Source of the DNA: a bacterium
Lineage (GTDB): Bacteria; UBA9089; CG2-30-40-21; SBAY01
Reading direction: 5' to 3'
NCBI GenBank assembly: GCA_040757115.1
Contig: JBFLYA010000007.1
Coordinates: 1-40,160 of the forward strand
Length of the DNA stretch: 40,160 bases
The translations under genes and the position numbers were made by a program. This document shows positions 1 to 6,555 of this stretch, piece after piece. Numbering within the stretch: position 1 is the stretch's first letter; each line of letters begins with the position of its first letter. The notes beneath the pieces were generated by a model that was given only the letters and a program-made list of their open reading frames with translations, had not been told where the DNA came from and did not search any database.

Positions 1-173
1 ATTTAAAAAATTCACTTGTATCCGAACATACTATTTTTGTGCCTTTTTAGGGATATAAGTCAAGAAAAATATTTTTAAAAAAACTTAATTTTTTACTTGA
101 CATTTCACCATAAGACTTTGTGCCCTGCAGGGCTATGAGTGTTTCTCCTTCATCCATTTTTCACTATCCTTTT

Positions 174-902
174 CTATCCTCCCATAGTAAATTTCTCACC
201 CAGATATATTTCCCTTGCCTTTGGGTCATTAATCAGGTCTTGAGAAGTCCCGGAGAGAAGTATTTCTCCTTGATACATAATATAGGTGCGGTCGGTTATT
301 TCCAATGTTTCCCGAACATTATGGTCAGTAATCAGCACGCCTAATCCTTTTTCTTTAAGGTGAGAGACAATAGTTTGAATATCATCCACGGCAATCGGGT
401 CAATGCCGACAAAAGGTTCATCTAAAAGCATAAAGTCAGGGCAGGTAACTAACGAGCGGGCAATCTCGCATCGTCTTCGTTCCCCTCCAGAAAGGGTTAC
501 GGCTTTTTGTTTCGCTAAATGAGCAATGCCTAATTCCTCTAATAATTCGTTTAATCTTATTTTTCTTTGCTCTGGAGTTATCTTGATGGTTTCCAGAATG
601 GCTAATAGATTTTCCTCAACAGTTAATCCTCTAAATATAGAAGGTTCCTGGGCTAAATAGCCGATGCCTTTTCTTGCCCTCTGGTACATAGGTAAGTGGG
701 TAATTTCTATTTCATCAAGCCAGATATTGCCAGAATCAGGCGAGATTAGTCCTGTAACCATATAAAATGTGGTTGTTTTTCCCGCACCATTTGGTCCTAA
801 TAAACCAACAACCTCACCTTGATTAACCTCAATATTAACCTTATTCACGACCCGTTTTGAGCCGTAGTTTTTGATTAAATCATTAGTTTTTAGAATAGAC
901 AT
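174..902 (-). CDS. lptB: LPS export ABC transporter ATP-binding protein LptB
   Basis: This is the cytoplasmic ATPase that powers LPS extraction from the inner membrane and its passage across the periplasm, normally with LptF, LptG and LptC. The 242-residue length is usual for LptB. Visible motifs are a Walker A (GPNGAGKTT, near residues 36-44), the Q-loop region (YLAQEPSIFRGLTVEEN), the ABC signature (LSGGERRR), a Walker B (FMLLDEPFVGIDP) and the H-loop (LITDHNVRETL). The YLAQEPSIFR and DEPFVGIDP wording is typical of LptB rather than of amino-acid importers. It lies nine bases downstream of the LptA-like gene on the same strand, so the two are probably one transcript. The LptFG permeases are not in this window. 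The family call is secure. Confidence 0.95.
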   Translation of the reverse strand: MSILKTNDLIKNYGSKRVVNKVNIEVNQGEVVGLLGPNGAGKTTTFYMVTGLISPDSGNIWLDEIEITHLPMYQRARKGIGYLAQEPSIFRGLTVEENLLAILETIKITPEQRKIRLNELLEELGIAHLAKQKAVTLSGGERRRCEIARSLVTCPDFMLLDEPFVGIDPIAVDDIQTIVSHLKEKGLGVLITDHNVRETLEITDRTYIMYQGEILLSGTSQDLINDPKAREIYLGEKFTMGG

Positions 903-911
903 AATTACTAC

Positions 912-1523
912 CTATTTCTTCATTAATATCGCTTTTACTCCACCTATTACCTCAAACCTATCCTCTTTAAGATAATAGATTATTTTTTCACCGACGAGTT
1001 TATTTTCTGATTGAATTACCTGCGGATAACCAATTAATTCTAATCTTTTTTTATCATCAGAATAGATGGCTTTTGAAGCGGTGGCAATCGTATCTTGATG
1101 AATAATCTTAACCAAATCTGTAATCACAAACTCATTTTTTTTATAAAACCCTTCCATTTTCATTGCAGTAATCGTTACATCTTCATTTTTTAATTCTAAT
1201 TTAGGCTGGTTAGTAATAAGGATATATTCAATCGGCTTCTGATATTTCAGATAACCACCAGTAAGGTAAATATTTTTCTCTTTATCAACAACCTTTACCT
1301 CCCCTTCACCTATCATCTCATCTAATGTTGATAATTTACCAATTACCTTTATTTTTGTTGAAGAAATAGAGATACTTCCTTTAGTAATCAAAACATTCCC
1401 TGTCAGGATTGTGCTTTCTTCTTTACGGTTCCAAACAGCATTATTGGCAAAAATATTAATATCCTCTGCCCATATGTTGGAAATAACAAAGATATTTATT
1501 AGAAGAAAAATCGTTCTCCTCAT
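912..1523 (-). CDS. LptA/OstA-like periplasmic LPS transport protein
   Basis: Likely the periplasmic bridge component that carries LPS between the inner and outer membrane. The 203-residue product starts with a Sec signal peptide (MRRTIFLLINIFVISNIWA, cleavage expected after about residue 19). A beta-rich OstA/LptD-N type domain follows, with the recurring pattern of short strands such as NAVWNRKEESTILTGNVLITKG and GEGEVKVVDKEKN. LptA proteins often sit just upstream of lptB, as here. LptC-type proteins share the fold, but they normally keep an N-terminal anchor and the order LptC-LptA-LptB, so LptA is the better guess. The ATG at 1523 lies only eight bases after a consensus -10 element and has no room for a ribosome binding site, so the message is probably leaderless. 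Confidence 0.8.
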   Translation of the reverse strand: MRRTIFLLINIFVISNIWAEDINIFANNAVWNRKEESTILTGNVLITKGSISISSTKIKVIGKLSTLDEMIGEGEVKVVDKEKNIYLTGGYLKYQKPIEYILITNQPKLELKNEDVTITAMKMEGFYKKNEFVITDLVKIIHQDTIATASKAIYSDDKKRLELIGYPQVIQSENKLVGEKIIYYLKEDRFEVIGGVKAILMKK

Positions 1524-1531
1524 TTGTTTTT

Positions 1532-1560
1532 ATAATACCATAGATAAATATTATTGTCAA
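1532..1560 (-). promoter_or_regulatory. Sigma-70 promoter of the lptA-like/lptB operon
   Basis: Reading the minus strand, a perfect -35 TTGACA (1560-1555) and a -10 TATTAT (1537-1532) are separated by 17 bases. Only eight bases separate the -10 from the ATG at 1523, so transcription should begin at or next to the start codon. Confidence 0.75.
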
Positions 1561-1652
1561 TGATAATTTTGGGTAAGGATAAGTTCGCAAGGAGGGGAAA
1601 GAGGGAACTATAATATCGGACACCACCAGTATTTCGTAGTTTATTAAAAAAA

Positions 1653-1819
1653 GTAATCGTTCAGGTAACAGGAATAATATTGAATATCGAATGTAGAATG
1701 ATGAAGTTTCTGGATTTTTCTGTTTGGCCGTTTTTATACTTTGAACATTCTACATTCAATATTTTGTAAGTGTTCCGAAATCTCAATCAATATTAGTAAC
1801 TCAAGACCTGAACGGTTAC
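1653..1819. mobile_element. Non-coding element with GTAACCGTTCAG-type ends
   Basis: The left end reads GTAATCGTTCAGGT and the right end ACCTGAACGGTTAC, which are inverted copies of each other. Inside is a second inverted pair (ATTGAATATCGAATGTAG and CTACATTCAATATT). No gene is present. The same terminal sequence occurs in several other intergenic regions of the window. Confidence 0.6.
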
Positions 1820-1858
1820 AAAAAAAGGTGCTAAATAGTAATTAACTACTTAGCACCC
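1820..1858 (-). terminator. Rho-independent terminator facing left, no obvious gene
   Basis: On the minus strand an almost perfect hairpin (arms GGTGCTAA and TTAGCACC with inner pairing, 1857-1827) is followed by seven T residues (1826-1820). No minus-strand protein gene lies to its right. It may end a small RNA transcribed from about 1925 leftwards. Confidence 0.6.
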
Positions 1859-2302
1859 GGAAAATTAATAGGTATAGAAACTGGGAGGGGAAAACTACAC
1901 GCTATCAACTTTCCTAATATAATAATCGGCAAAAAAATAAAAAACTTTAATCTTTTTTTTTGTAACTATTCACCACGAAGAGCGCGAAGGACACGAAATG
2001 GAATTTAATGTCTTGTAATTTTCGGTAGTGTCTGACAATAACTACAATTCTTTTAACCACAAAGATCACAAAGAGTTTCACAAAAGAGTCAAAGATTTTT
2101 GAGAGAATAGATTTTTCCCTTTATTTCTTTGTGTATTCTTTGTGTACTTTGTGGTTAATTTCAGAGGCCATCTAATTTTCTTCGTGTTCTTCGTGGTGAA
2201 TAGTTACGCGCATCCAATGACTCTATTCGATAATTCATCAAATTTCACTTCGTGCTCTCCGTGCCCTTCGTGGTGAATAGTTACAGTTTCAGAAAAAAAA
2301 TC
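1859..2302. repeat. Nested inverted-repeat block between lptA-like and vanZ-like genes
   Basis: No protein gene is seen. An outer repeat begins with GTAACTATTCACCACGAAG at 1962 and ends with its inverse (CTTCGTGGTGAATAGTTAC) at 2207; a further partial copy ends at 2284. Inside it, 2052-2160 is a second inverted repeat starting TTAACCACAAAG and ending CTTTGTGGTTAA. One repeat family therefore appears to be inserted in another. Confidence 0.6.
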
Positions 2303-2331
2303 TTGACTTAAATAAAATTATCTGGTATGAT
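2303..2331 (+). promoter_or_regulatory. Sigma-70 promoter of the VanZ-like gene
   Basis: TTGACT at 2303-2308 and TATGAT at 2326-2331 have a 17-base spacer. The ATG is at 2342, ten bases after the -10, so the transcript is probably leaderless. Confidence 0.75.
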
Positions 2332-2341
2332 ATAAACTATA

Positions 2342-2806
2342 ATGAGTATATCAACGCGGTATTGGTTTTTGGCAGGGATTTATATGGGTTTGATTTTTAT
2401 TCAATCATCAATTCCAGGGGATAAATTGCCACCACTACCAATTTCAGATAAACTTTCACATCTGACTGAGTTTGGAATATTGAGCTGGCTTATTGGCAAG
2501 GCATCAAGAACTTCAAACAAAAAATTCTTGATTAAACAAGCGGCAATTTTTTCAATCATTATCACGATATTGTATGGCATAAGTGATGAACTACATCAAT
2601 CTTTTATTTCCTTACGCGAGCCAGAGGTTTATGATGTTATCTATGATGGAATTGGAGGTGTTTTGGCTCAAGGGATATTTTTGATAAGAAGAGGACAGAA
2701 AATAGTAACTGTTCAGCCACTGATTAACACAGATTTAGCACGGATAAATAGCAGAAGACAGAGGGCAGAAGGCAAAGGACAACCGGAGGAAAAAACTTCA
2801 GCCTAA
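2342..2806 (+). CDS. VanZ-like family membrane protein
   Basis: A 154-residue protein of the VanZ-like family, whose members are small polytopic membrane proteins; the name comes from a teicoplanin-resistance gene, but most members have no proven role. Hydrophobic segments lie at about residues 7-22, 40-52, 70-84 and 100-118. The typical family motifs are present: DKLSHLTEFGILSWL near the first loop and DELHQSFISLREPEVYDVIYDGIGG, which carries the conserved D-E-x-H-Q and D-x-x-x-D residues. The last 35 or so residues are polar and read straight into purine-rich repeat DNA and the start of a dispersed repeat at 2797, so the natural C-terminus was probably extended by repeat insertion. The start codon sits ten bases after a strong promoter. 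Confidence 0.85.
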   Translation: MSISTRYWFLAGIYMGLIFIQSSIPGDKLPPLPISDKLSHLTEFGILSWLIGKASRTSNKKFLIKQAAIFSIIITILYGISDELHQSFISLREPEVYDVIYDGIGGVLAQGIFLIRRGQKIVTVQPLINTDLARINSRRQRAEGKGQPEEKTSA

Positions 2807-2863
2807 CTACGGACACGGTTCACGGATTTTCCGTGTTTCATCCGTGTCCATCTGTAGCTGAAT
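2797..2863. repeat. 67-bp dispersed repeat, copy 1
   Basis: This segment (TTCAGCCTAACTACGGACAC at its start, GCTGAAT at its end) is near-identical to 21227-21293 in the same orientation. Its ends are themselves inverse to one another (TTCAGC / GCTGAA). Confidence 0.6.
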
Positions 2864-2888
2864 GGTTACAAAGAAAGGATGTGGAATA

Positions 2889-3788
2889 ATGAACAAAAAA
2901 TGCTTTCTTGTGGTTTTTCTATTGATTTCAGGCATAGTTTCCCAATCTTTAGCCAATCCCATTCTTGGAGAATATTCCGCTGTTTTAGCACCGGGGAAAT
3001 ATGAATTAAAGAAAAACTTGCTCTGGATGGTAAGTGACGAAGTGTGGAATAATGAGGGAGAAAGGCAGGATTACGAGTCCGAGGAAGAGGTTAAAGAAGG
3101 ATTTGAAGCAACGGAATTTGAAATTCAATTAGAACTTTATCGAGGGATAGTAGAAAATTTACAATTGGGTCTGGTTTTCCCTTTTTTGTTTTTAAATGAA
3201 ACCCCTTATTTAGGTGCTCAAGAAAAATCTGGTCATGGTAGAGGAGACCTCGAATTAAAAGCAAAATATAATCTTATTTCAGGTAAAATTGACCTACCAT
3301 CTATTTCCGGGTTATTAATCATAAAACTTCCTACCGGCAAAGAGGCAAAAAAAGGCTCAACTGACTTACCAACTTCATCCGGAGGAACAGATTTGACTTT
3401 TATGGGAATATTGACCAAAAATTTAGAGCCTTTTACCACACACTTAAATCTCGCTTATACTATCACCGGCAAAGGCAAAAATGAAGAAGGAATTGAAATT
3501 AACCCCGGCAATGTATTCGCCTACGATGTAACTTTAGACTATCCAGCGGGAAAGAGAACAACCATTGTTACTGAGCTAATGGGTGAATTTAAAAGCGAAG
3601 ATAGAAATAGCCAGAAAAAGAAAATTAACGCCTCCAAATCTTCATTAATGACGCTTTTATTAGGTCTTCAATACGAAACTGTTGAATTGCATAATACTAC
3701 CCTACAAGCGGCAATTGCTTACCGTCTTACTGGTAAAAATGAAAAAACTGGAATAACACCTCTTTTAGGTTTTATTCGTGAGTTTTAA
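2889..3788 (+). CDS. Secreted, probable outer-membrane beta-barrel protein
   Basis: I chose the ATG at 2889 because it follows AAAGGATG and opens a clear signal peptide (MNKKCFLVVFLLISGIVSQSLA). An in-frame ATG at 2862 lies inside repeat DNA. The mature part of about 277 residues has alternating hydrophobic and polar strands: NLQLGLVFPFLFL, DLELKAKYNLISG, SISGLLIIKLPTGK, THLNLAYTITGKG, TIVTELMGEFKSE, TLQAAIAYRLTGK. It ends in phenylalanine, as many outer-membrane barrels do. The strand pattern and the LPTG..GS..L..G..D motif resemble the MetA-pathway phenol degradation / putative transporter barrel family (PF13557-like), but no substrate can be named. It has no close operon partner: the 3' side is repeat DNA and then rpmB on the other strand. 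Confidence 0.65.
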   Translation: MNKKCFLVVFLLISGIVSQSLANPILGEYSAVLAPGKYELKKNLLWMVSDEVWNNEGERQDYESEEEVKEGFEATEFEIQLELYRGIVENLQLGLVFPFLFLNETPYLGAQEKSGHGRGDLELKAKYNLISGKIDLPSISGLLIIKLPTGKEAKKGSTDLPTSSGGTDLTFMGILTKNLEPFTTHLNLAYTITGKGKNEEGIEINPGNVFAYDVTLDYPAGKRTTIVTELMGEFKSEDRNSQKKKINASKSSLMTLLLGLQYETVELHNTTLQAAIAYRLTGKNEKTGITPLLGFIREF

Positions 3789-3953
3789 TAAGCGTTCAGC
3801 CACAGAGGTACAGAATTCACAGAGAATTAAGGAAATTAGCCAGAAGCGAGGCTAAAGCCTCGCACTACAAATCTTTTTGCATTTGTGTTCATTCGTGGTT
3901 ATATATTTCCTCTGTGTTCTCTGTGACTCTGTGGCTATATCCTGAACGGTTAC
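3789..3953. mobile_element. Repeat element with GTAACCGTTCAG-type ends, uninterrupted copy
   Basis: It starts TAAGCGTTCAGCCACAGAGG and ends CTGAACGGTTAC. Long inner arms pair (CACAGAGG..ACAGA with TCTCTGTG..CTCTGTG). The same element is present at 35879-36218, where a second element has inserted in the middle. Confidence 0.65.
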
Positions 3954-3958
3954 GAGTT

Positions 3959-4156
3959 TTAAACAGTTTGTAAAGATGGTTGTTTTTTAGTCCGCAGACA
4001 ATTCGTGCAAAGATAGACATATTTTGCTGTTTTATTTATCATTATTTTAGTCCTGTGAAGATTTGGTAACCATCTTCGCTTCGTTTTGCGATTTGAATGG
4101 CTAACATTATAACCAACTTGAGGACCTTTACCGCAGATGTAACATACCTTAGCCAT
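3959..4156 (-). CDS. rpmB: 50S ribosomal protein L28
   Basis: Small basic ribosomal protein of the large subunit, 65 residues from the ATG at 4156. It has the L28 hallmarks: [34 protein letters not shown] at the N-terminus and a second Cys pair in [10 protein letters not shown]. The two CxxC pairs (CYIC and CTNC) form a likely zinc site, so this is the zinc-binding C+ form. The ATG at 4156 follows a strong AGGAGGT (complement of 4167-4173). A longer reading from 4198 would add residues not found in L28. It is a single-gene transcript with its own promoter. The stop codon lies close to the end of a dispersed repeat. Confidence 0.95.
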   Translation of the reverse strand: MAKVCYICGKGPQVGYNVSHSNRKTKRRWLPNLHRTKIMINKTAKYVYLCTNCLRTKKQPSLQTV

Positions 4157-4188
4157 ATTGAATCTTACCTCCTGAACAAATTTTATAT

Positions 4189-4217
4189 ATAATAACATAA
4201 AATTTATATTCTTGCAA
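4189..4217 (-). promoter_or_regulatory. Sigma-70 promoter of rpmB
   Basis: On the minus strand, TTGCAA (4217-4212) and TATTAT (4194-4189) are spaced by 17 bases. An AGGAGGT and the rpmB ATG follow, giving a normal leader of about 25 bases. Confidence 0.7.
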
Positions 4218-4561
4218 GTATTTTTTTGTAATTATTCAACCAGTGATTGACAGGGAGATGAAAAGTAGGCTGAAGGCTGAAGGACATAGGATAAAAAATC
4301 TTCAGCCTTAAGCCTTCCGCCTTCAGCCTATTCACAGGAAAAACGGTCATGAACCGTTAGTTCACAAATGAAGATGAAAATAGTAGATAGGAGATAGAAG
4401 GTGGGAGATGGGGAGATAAGCGTGAGGAGTGATGTTTTCTTTACTTTCTACTTTCTACTCTCTACTCTCTACTTCCTATTTTCAGAAGAATGCTTATTCC
4501 TGTCCTTAAATTATTATTTTTGGGTCGTTTAAAATTATTCCCTACAAAAAAGGAAGAAGGT
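4218..4561. repeat. Repeat-filled region upstream of cas6
   Basis: 4271-4332 is an inverted repeat of AGGCTGAAGGC against GCCTTCAGCCT. 4341-4485 is a repeat with a purine-rich left arm (AGGAGATAGAAGG) and a pyrimidine-rich right arm (CTTTCTACTTTCTAC). The second block recurs at 24983-25138 in the same orientation. No clear promoter for cas6 was found here. Confidence 0.55.
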
Positions 4562-5503
4562 ATGTATATACACATTGCATCAGTTATGCTCAATCTGAAG
4601 GCATTAGAGCCAATCATCCTCCCTTCTTACAAAGGCTCGACGCTAAGGGGAGGATTTGGGACTGCCTTTAAGCGAGTAGTTTGTGCCATAAAGGATAAGG
4701 AATGTCCAGACTGCCTGCTGAAAGAAAAATGCGTTTATTCATATATCTTTGAAACCCCGCCTCCAAAAGATACAAAGATTATGCGTAAATACACCTCTGC
4801 ACCTCACCCATTTGTTATTGAGCCACCAGAGGAAAAACGCATAGGCTATAAACCTGGTGATGAGATAAACTTCTCCCTTATTTTAATCGGCAAGGCAATA
4901 GATTACCTGCCTTATTTTATCTATACCTTTCAAGAACTTGGGAAGATAGGAATAGGCAAGGATAGAGGCAAGTTTGAGTTGGAACAAGTGGCTTGTGATG
5001 GAGAGACAATCTATGATTCTAAAGATAAAACGCTTAAATCCATTACCCCTTCAACCTTATCGGTAGGCTTTGACAATACTTATGACCCATTTACCCTTGA
5101 AACCTTAACCTTAAATTTTCTCACCCCCACCCGTATCCTTTATGATAACCATCTTACGATTGAGCTTAATTTCGAGATTCTGCTCAGGCAACTTTTGCGC
5201 CGCATCTCTCTCCTCTACTACTTTCATTGTAATGGTGACCCATCTGAATGGGATTTCAGGAGAATAATTTACAAATCCAAACAGGTAAAGACAATAAAAC
5301 GGATGTTAGACTGGTATGACTGGGAGCGATACTCTGCCCGGCAGGATACCAGAATGAAACTGGGTGGGTTTGTGGGAGAAATAACCTTTGAGGGCAATAT
5401 TGAGCCATTCATCCCTTTAATTAAAGCAGGTGAGGTATTGCATATTGGCAAAGGCACAAGCTTTGGACTGGGGAGATATAAAGTAGTATCAGCAACCTGC
5501 TGA
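4562..5503 (+). CDS. cas6: CRISPR pre-crRNA processing endoribonuclease Cas6
   Basis: Cuts precursor CRISPR RNA within the repeats to release crRNAs with an 8-nt 5' handle. It is a two-RAMP-fold protein. The C-terminal domain shows the glycine-rich loop typical of Cas6 (HIGKGTSFGLGRYKV), and the N-terminal part has LRGGFGTAFKRV followed by a Cys cluster (C41, C48, C51, C57, with CPDCLLKEKC) that could bind metal. I prefer the ATG at 4562 (313 residues), preceded by GGAAGAAGG. An upstream ATG at 4490 is in repeat-derived sequence and would add a hydrophobic 24-residue tail of no family likeness. It is separated from cas10 by about 1 kb of repeats and a broken nucleotidyltransferase. A catalytic histidine cannot be assigned with confidence, as is common in Cas6. 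Confidence 0.85.
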   Translation: MYIHIASVMLNLKALEPIILPSYKGSTLRGGFGTAFKRVVCAIKDKECPDCLLKEKCVYSYIFETPPPKDTKIMRKYTSAPHPFVIEPPEEKRIGYKPGDEINFSLILIGKAIDYLPYFIYTFQELGKIGIGKDRGKFELEQVACDGETIYDSKDKTLKSITPSTLSVGFDNTYDPFTLETLTLNFLTPTRILYDNHLTIELNFEILLRQLLRRISLLYYFHCNGDPSEWDFRRIIYKSKQVKTIKRMLDWYDWERYSARQDTRMKLGGFVGEITFEGNIEPFIPLIKAGEVLHIGKGTSFGLGRYKVVSATC

Positions 5504-6043
5504 CAAAGCTACTCTGAAATTTCCACCAGTAATCGGTCAGTTATTGGTGGGCGAAAGGCACAAAGATTAAATTTCTCGCCAAGGTGCAAAGGAATAAATT
5601 ATAATCTTTGTGAACTTTGCGTCTTTGCGAGAGAAAATTTATATTTACTCGATATTCAAGTTTTTTTAAGATTAAGTGGTTTATCCTTTTTTAACCGCAA
5701 AGAACGCAAAGAAATTAACCGCAAAGAACGCAAAGATTATAGTGCTCTGTTAAGATTGAAGTTGCATGTTACTTAGGTAATCGGTAATCAGTAATCGGAG
5801 ATAACAGGCCATTGTTTTCTCTTCACCGATAACCTGATAACCGATAACTTTCTAAACATAGCAAAGCAAACTTAACAAAGCAATAGGTTGTTCACCACCT
5901 TATTTTCCTTCCTTTGCGTCCTTTGCGAAATCTTCCTTTGCGCTCTTTGCGGTTAAATCTTTATACCTTTAAAAAACTTGAACATCAAGTATTTAGTTTT
6001 TACCACCGATAACTGAGGGATTACTTCCACCTTGAATTTTTTC
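5504..6043. repeat. Repeat block between cas6 and the nucleotidyltransferase relic
   Basis: No gene is seen. 5555-5640 pairs a CTCGCCAAGGTGCAAAG arm with a CTTTGCGTCTTTGCGAGAG arm. 5690-5960 is bounded by AACCGCAAAGAACGCAAAG and CTTTGCGCTCTTTGCGGTT, with an inner TAATCGGTAATCAGTAATCGG segment. These are imperfect inverted repeats of the kind seen throughout the window. Confidence 0.55.
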
Positions 6044-6072
6044 TTGACATTTTTAATGATAAATAGTATATT
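6044..6072 (+). promoter_or_regulatory. Consensus sigma-70 promoter upstream of the cas10-csm genes
   Basis: TTGACA (6044-6049), a 17-base spacer and TATATT (6067-6072). It drives the broken nucleotidyltransferase at 6102 and is the best visible promoter for the cas10-csm2-csm3-csm4 operon that follows. Confidence 0.7.
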
Positions 6073-6101
6073 AAGAGTATCTAAAAAGCAGAGGTAGAGT
6101 T

Positions 6102-6435
6102 ATGAATAACGGGTTAAACGAAAAGGAGCTAAAGAATATTATTAAAACCTTACAGGGATTTTCCTCAAATTGAACAAGCGATTATATTCGGTTCACGCGC
6201 CAAAGGAAGCCATAAAAAAGGCTCTGATGTTGATCTGGCCATAAAAGGCAAGGATATTACCGAAGAAACAATCAAACATCTAAGCTTCACCCTTAACGAA
6301 GAAATCCCCTTACCATATTTTTTTGATGTAGTTCATTACGAAAGCATAAACAACCCTGATTTGATTGAACATATCAACCGTGTGGGGAAAATTATTTATA
6401 AAGGAGCAGATGGCACAAACCCGAATGAGGAATAA
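6102..6435 (+). pseudogene. Frameshifted MntA-like nucleotidyltransferase
   Basis: The ATG at 6102 follows GAGGTAGAG and opens MNNGLNEKELKNIIKTLQ, then the frame runs into TGA after seven more codons. Removing one G from the GGG near 6156 restores a complete nucleotidyltransferase of about 110 residues with the superfamily core IIFGSRAKGSHKKGSDVDLAIKG (GS-x10-DxD). Proteins of this type act as MntA antitoxins that AMPylate a HepT partner. No HepT gene follows, so the copy is orphaned and broken. It lies between cas6 and cas10 and shares the promoter at 6044. Either a real frameshift or a one-base sequence error would explain the break. Confidence 0.8.
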
Positions 6436-6471
6436 TACTATACCACAGCCCAATTTTCAAGAGGTAAAAAG

Positions 6472-6555
6472 ATGAAAGATAATAATCAAGAATATCAAAC
6501 CGTAATCTTAGCCGCACTTCTGTATGGTTTGGGAAGGAGGGAGAAATATGATTAA
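6472..6555 (+). pseudogene. Relic of the Cas10 N-terminal HD domain
   Basis: A 27-codon frame starting at the ATG at 6472 reads MKDNNQEYQTVILAALLYGL then GRREKYD. The start of Cas10/Csm1 proteins is typically EYQTVILAALLHDIGKF, where H and D are the nuclease metal ligands. Here the HD pair reads YG (one base change each would convert CAT to TAT and GAT to GGT) and the frame closes eight codons later, overlapping the start of the remaining cas10 by eight bases. The HD domain is therefore degenerate and almost entirely missing. The purine run GGAAGGAGGGAGAA inside the relic now forms the ribosome binding site of the truncated cas10. Confidence 0.7.

Noticed and set aside
120-344. Open frame at the left end of the window.
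   Set aside because: It overlaps lptB on the other strand and shows no family features; the first 173 bases contain no gene I can support.
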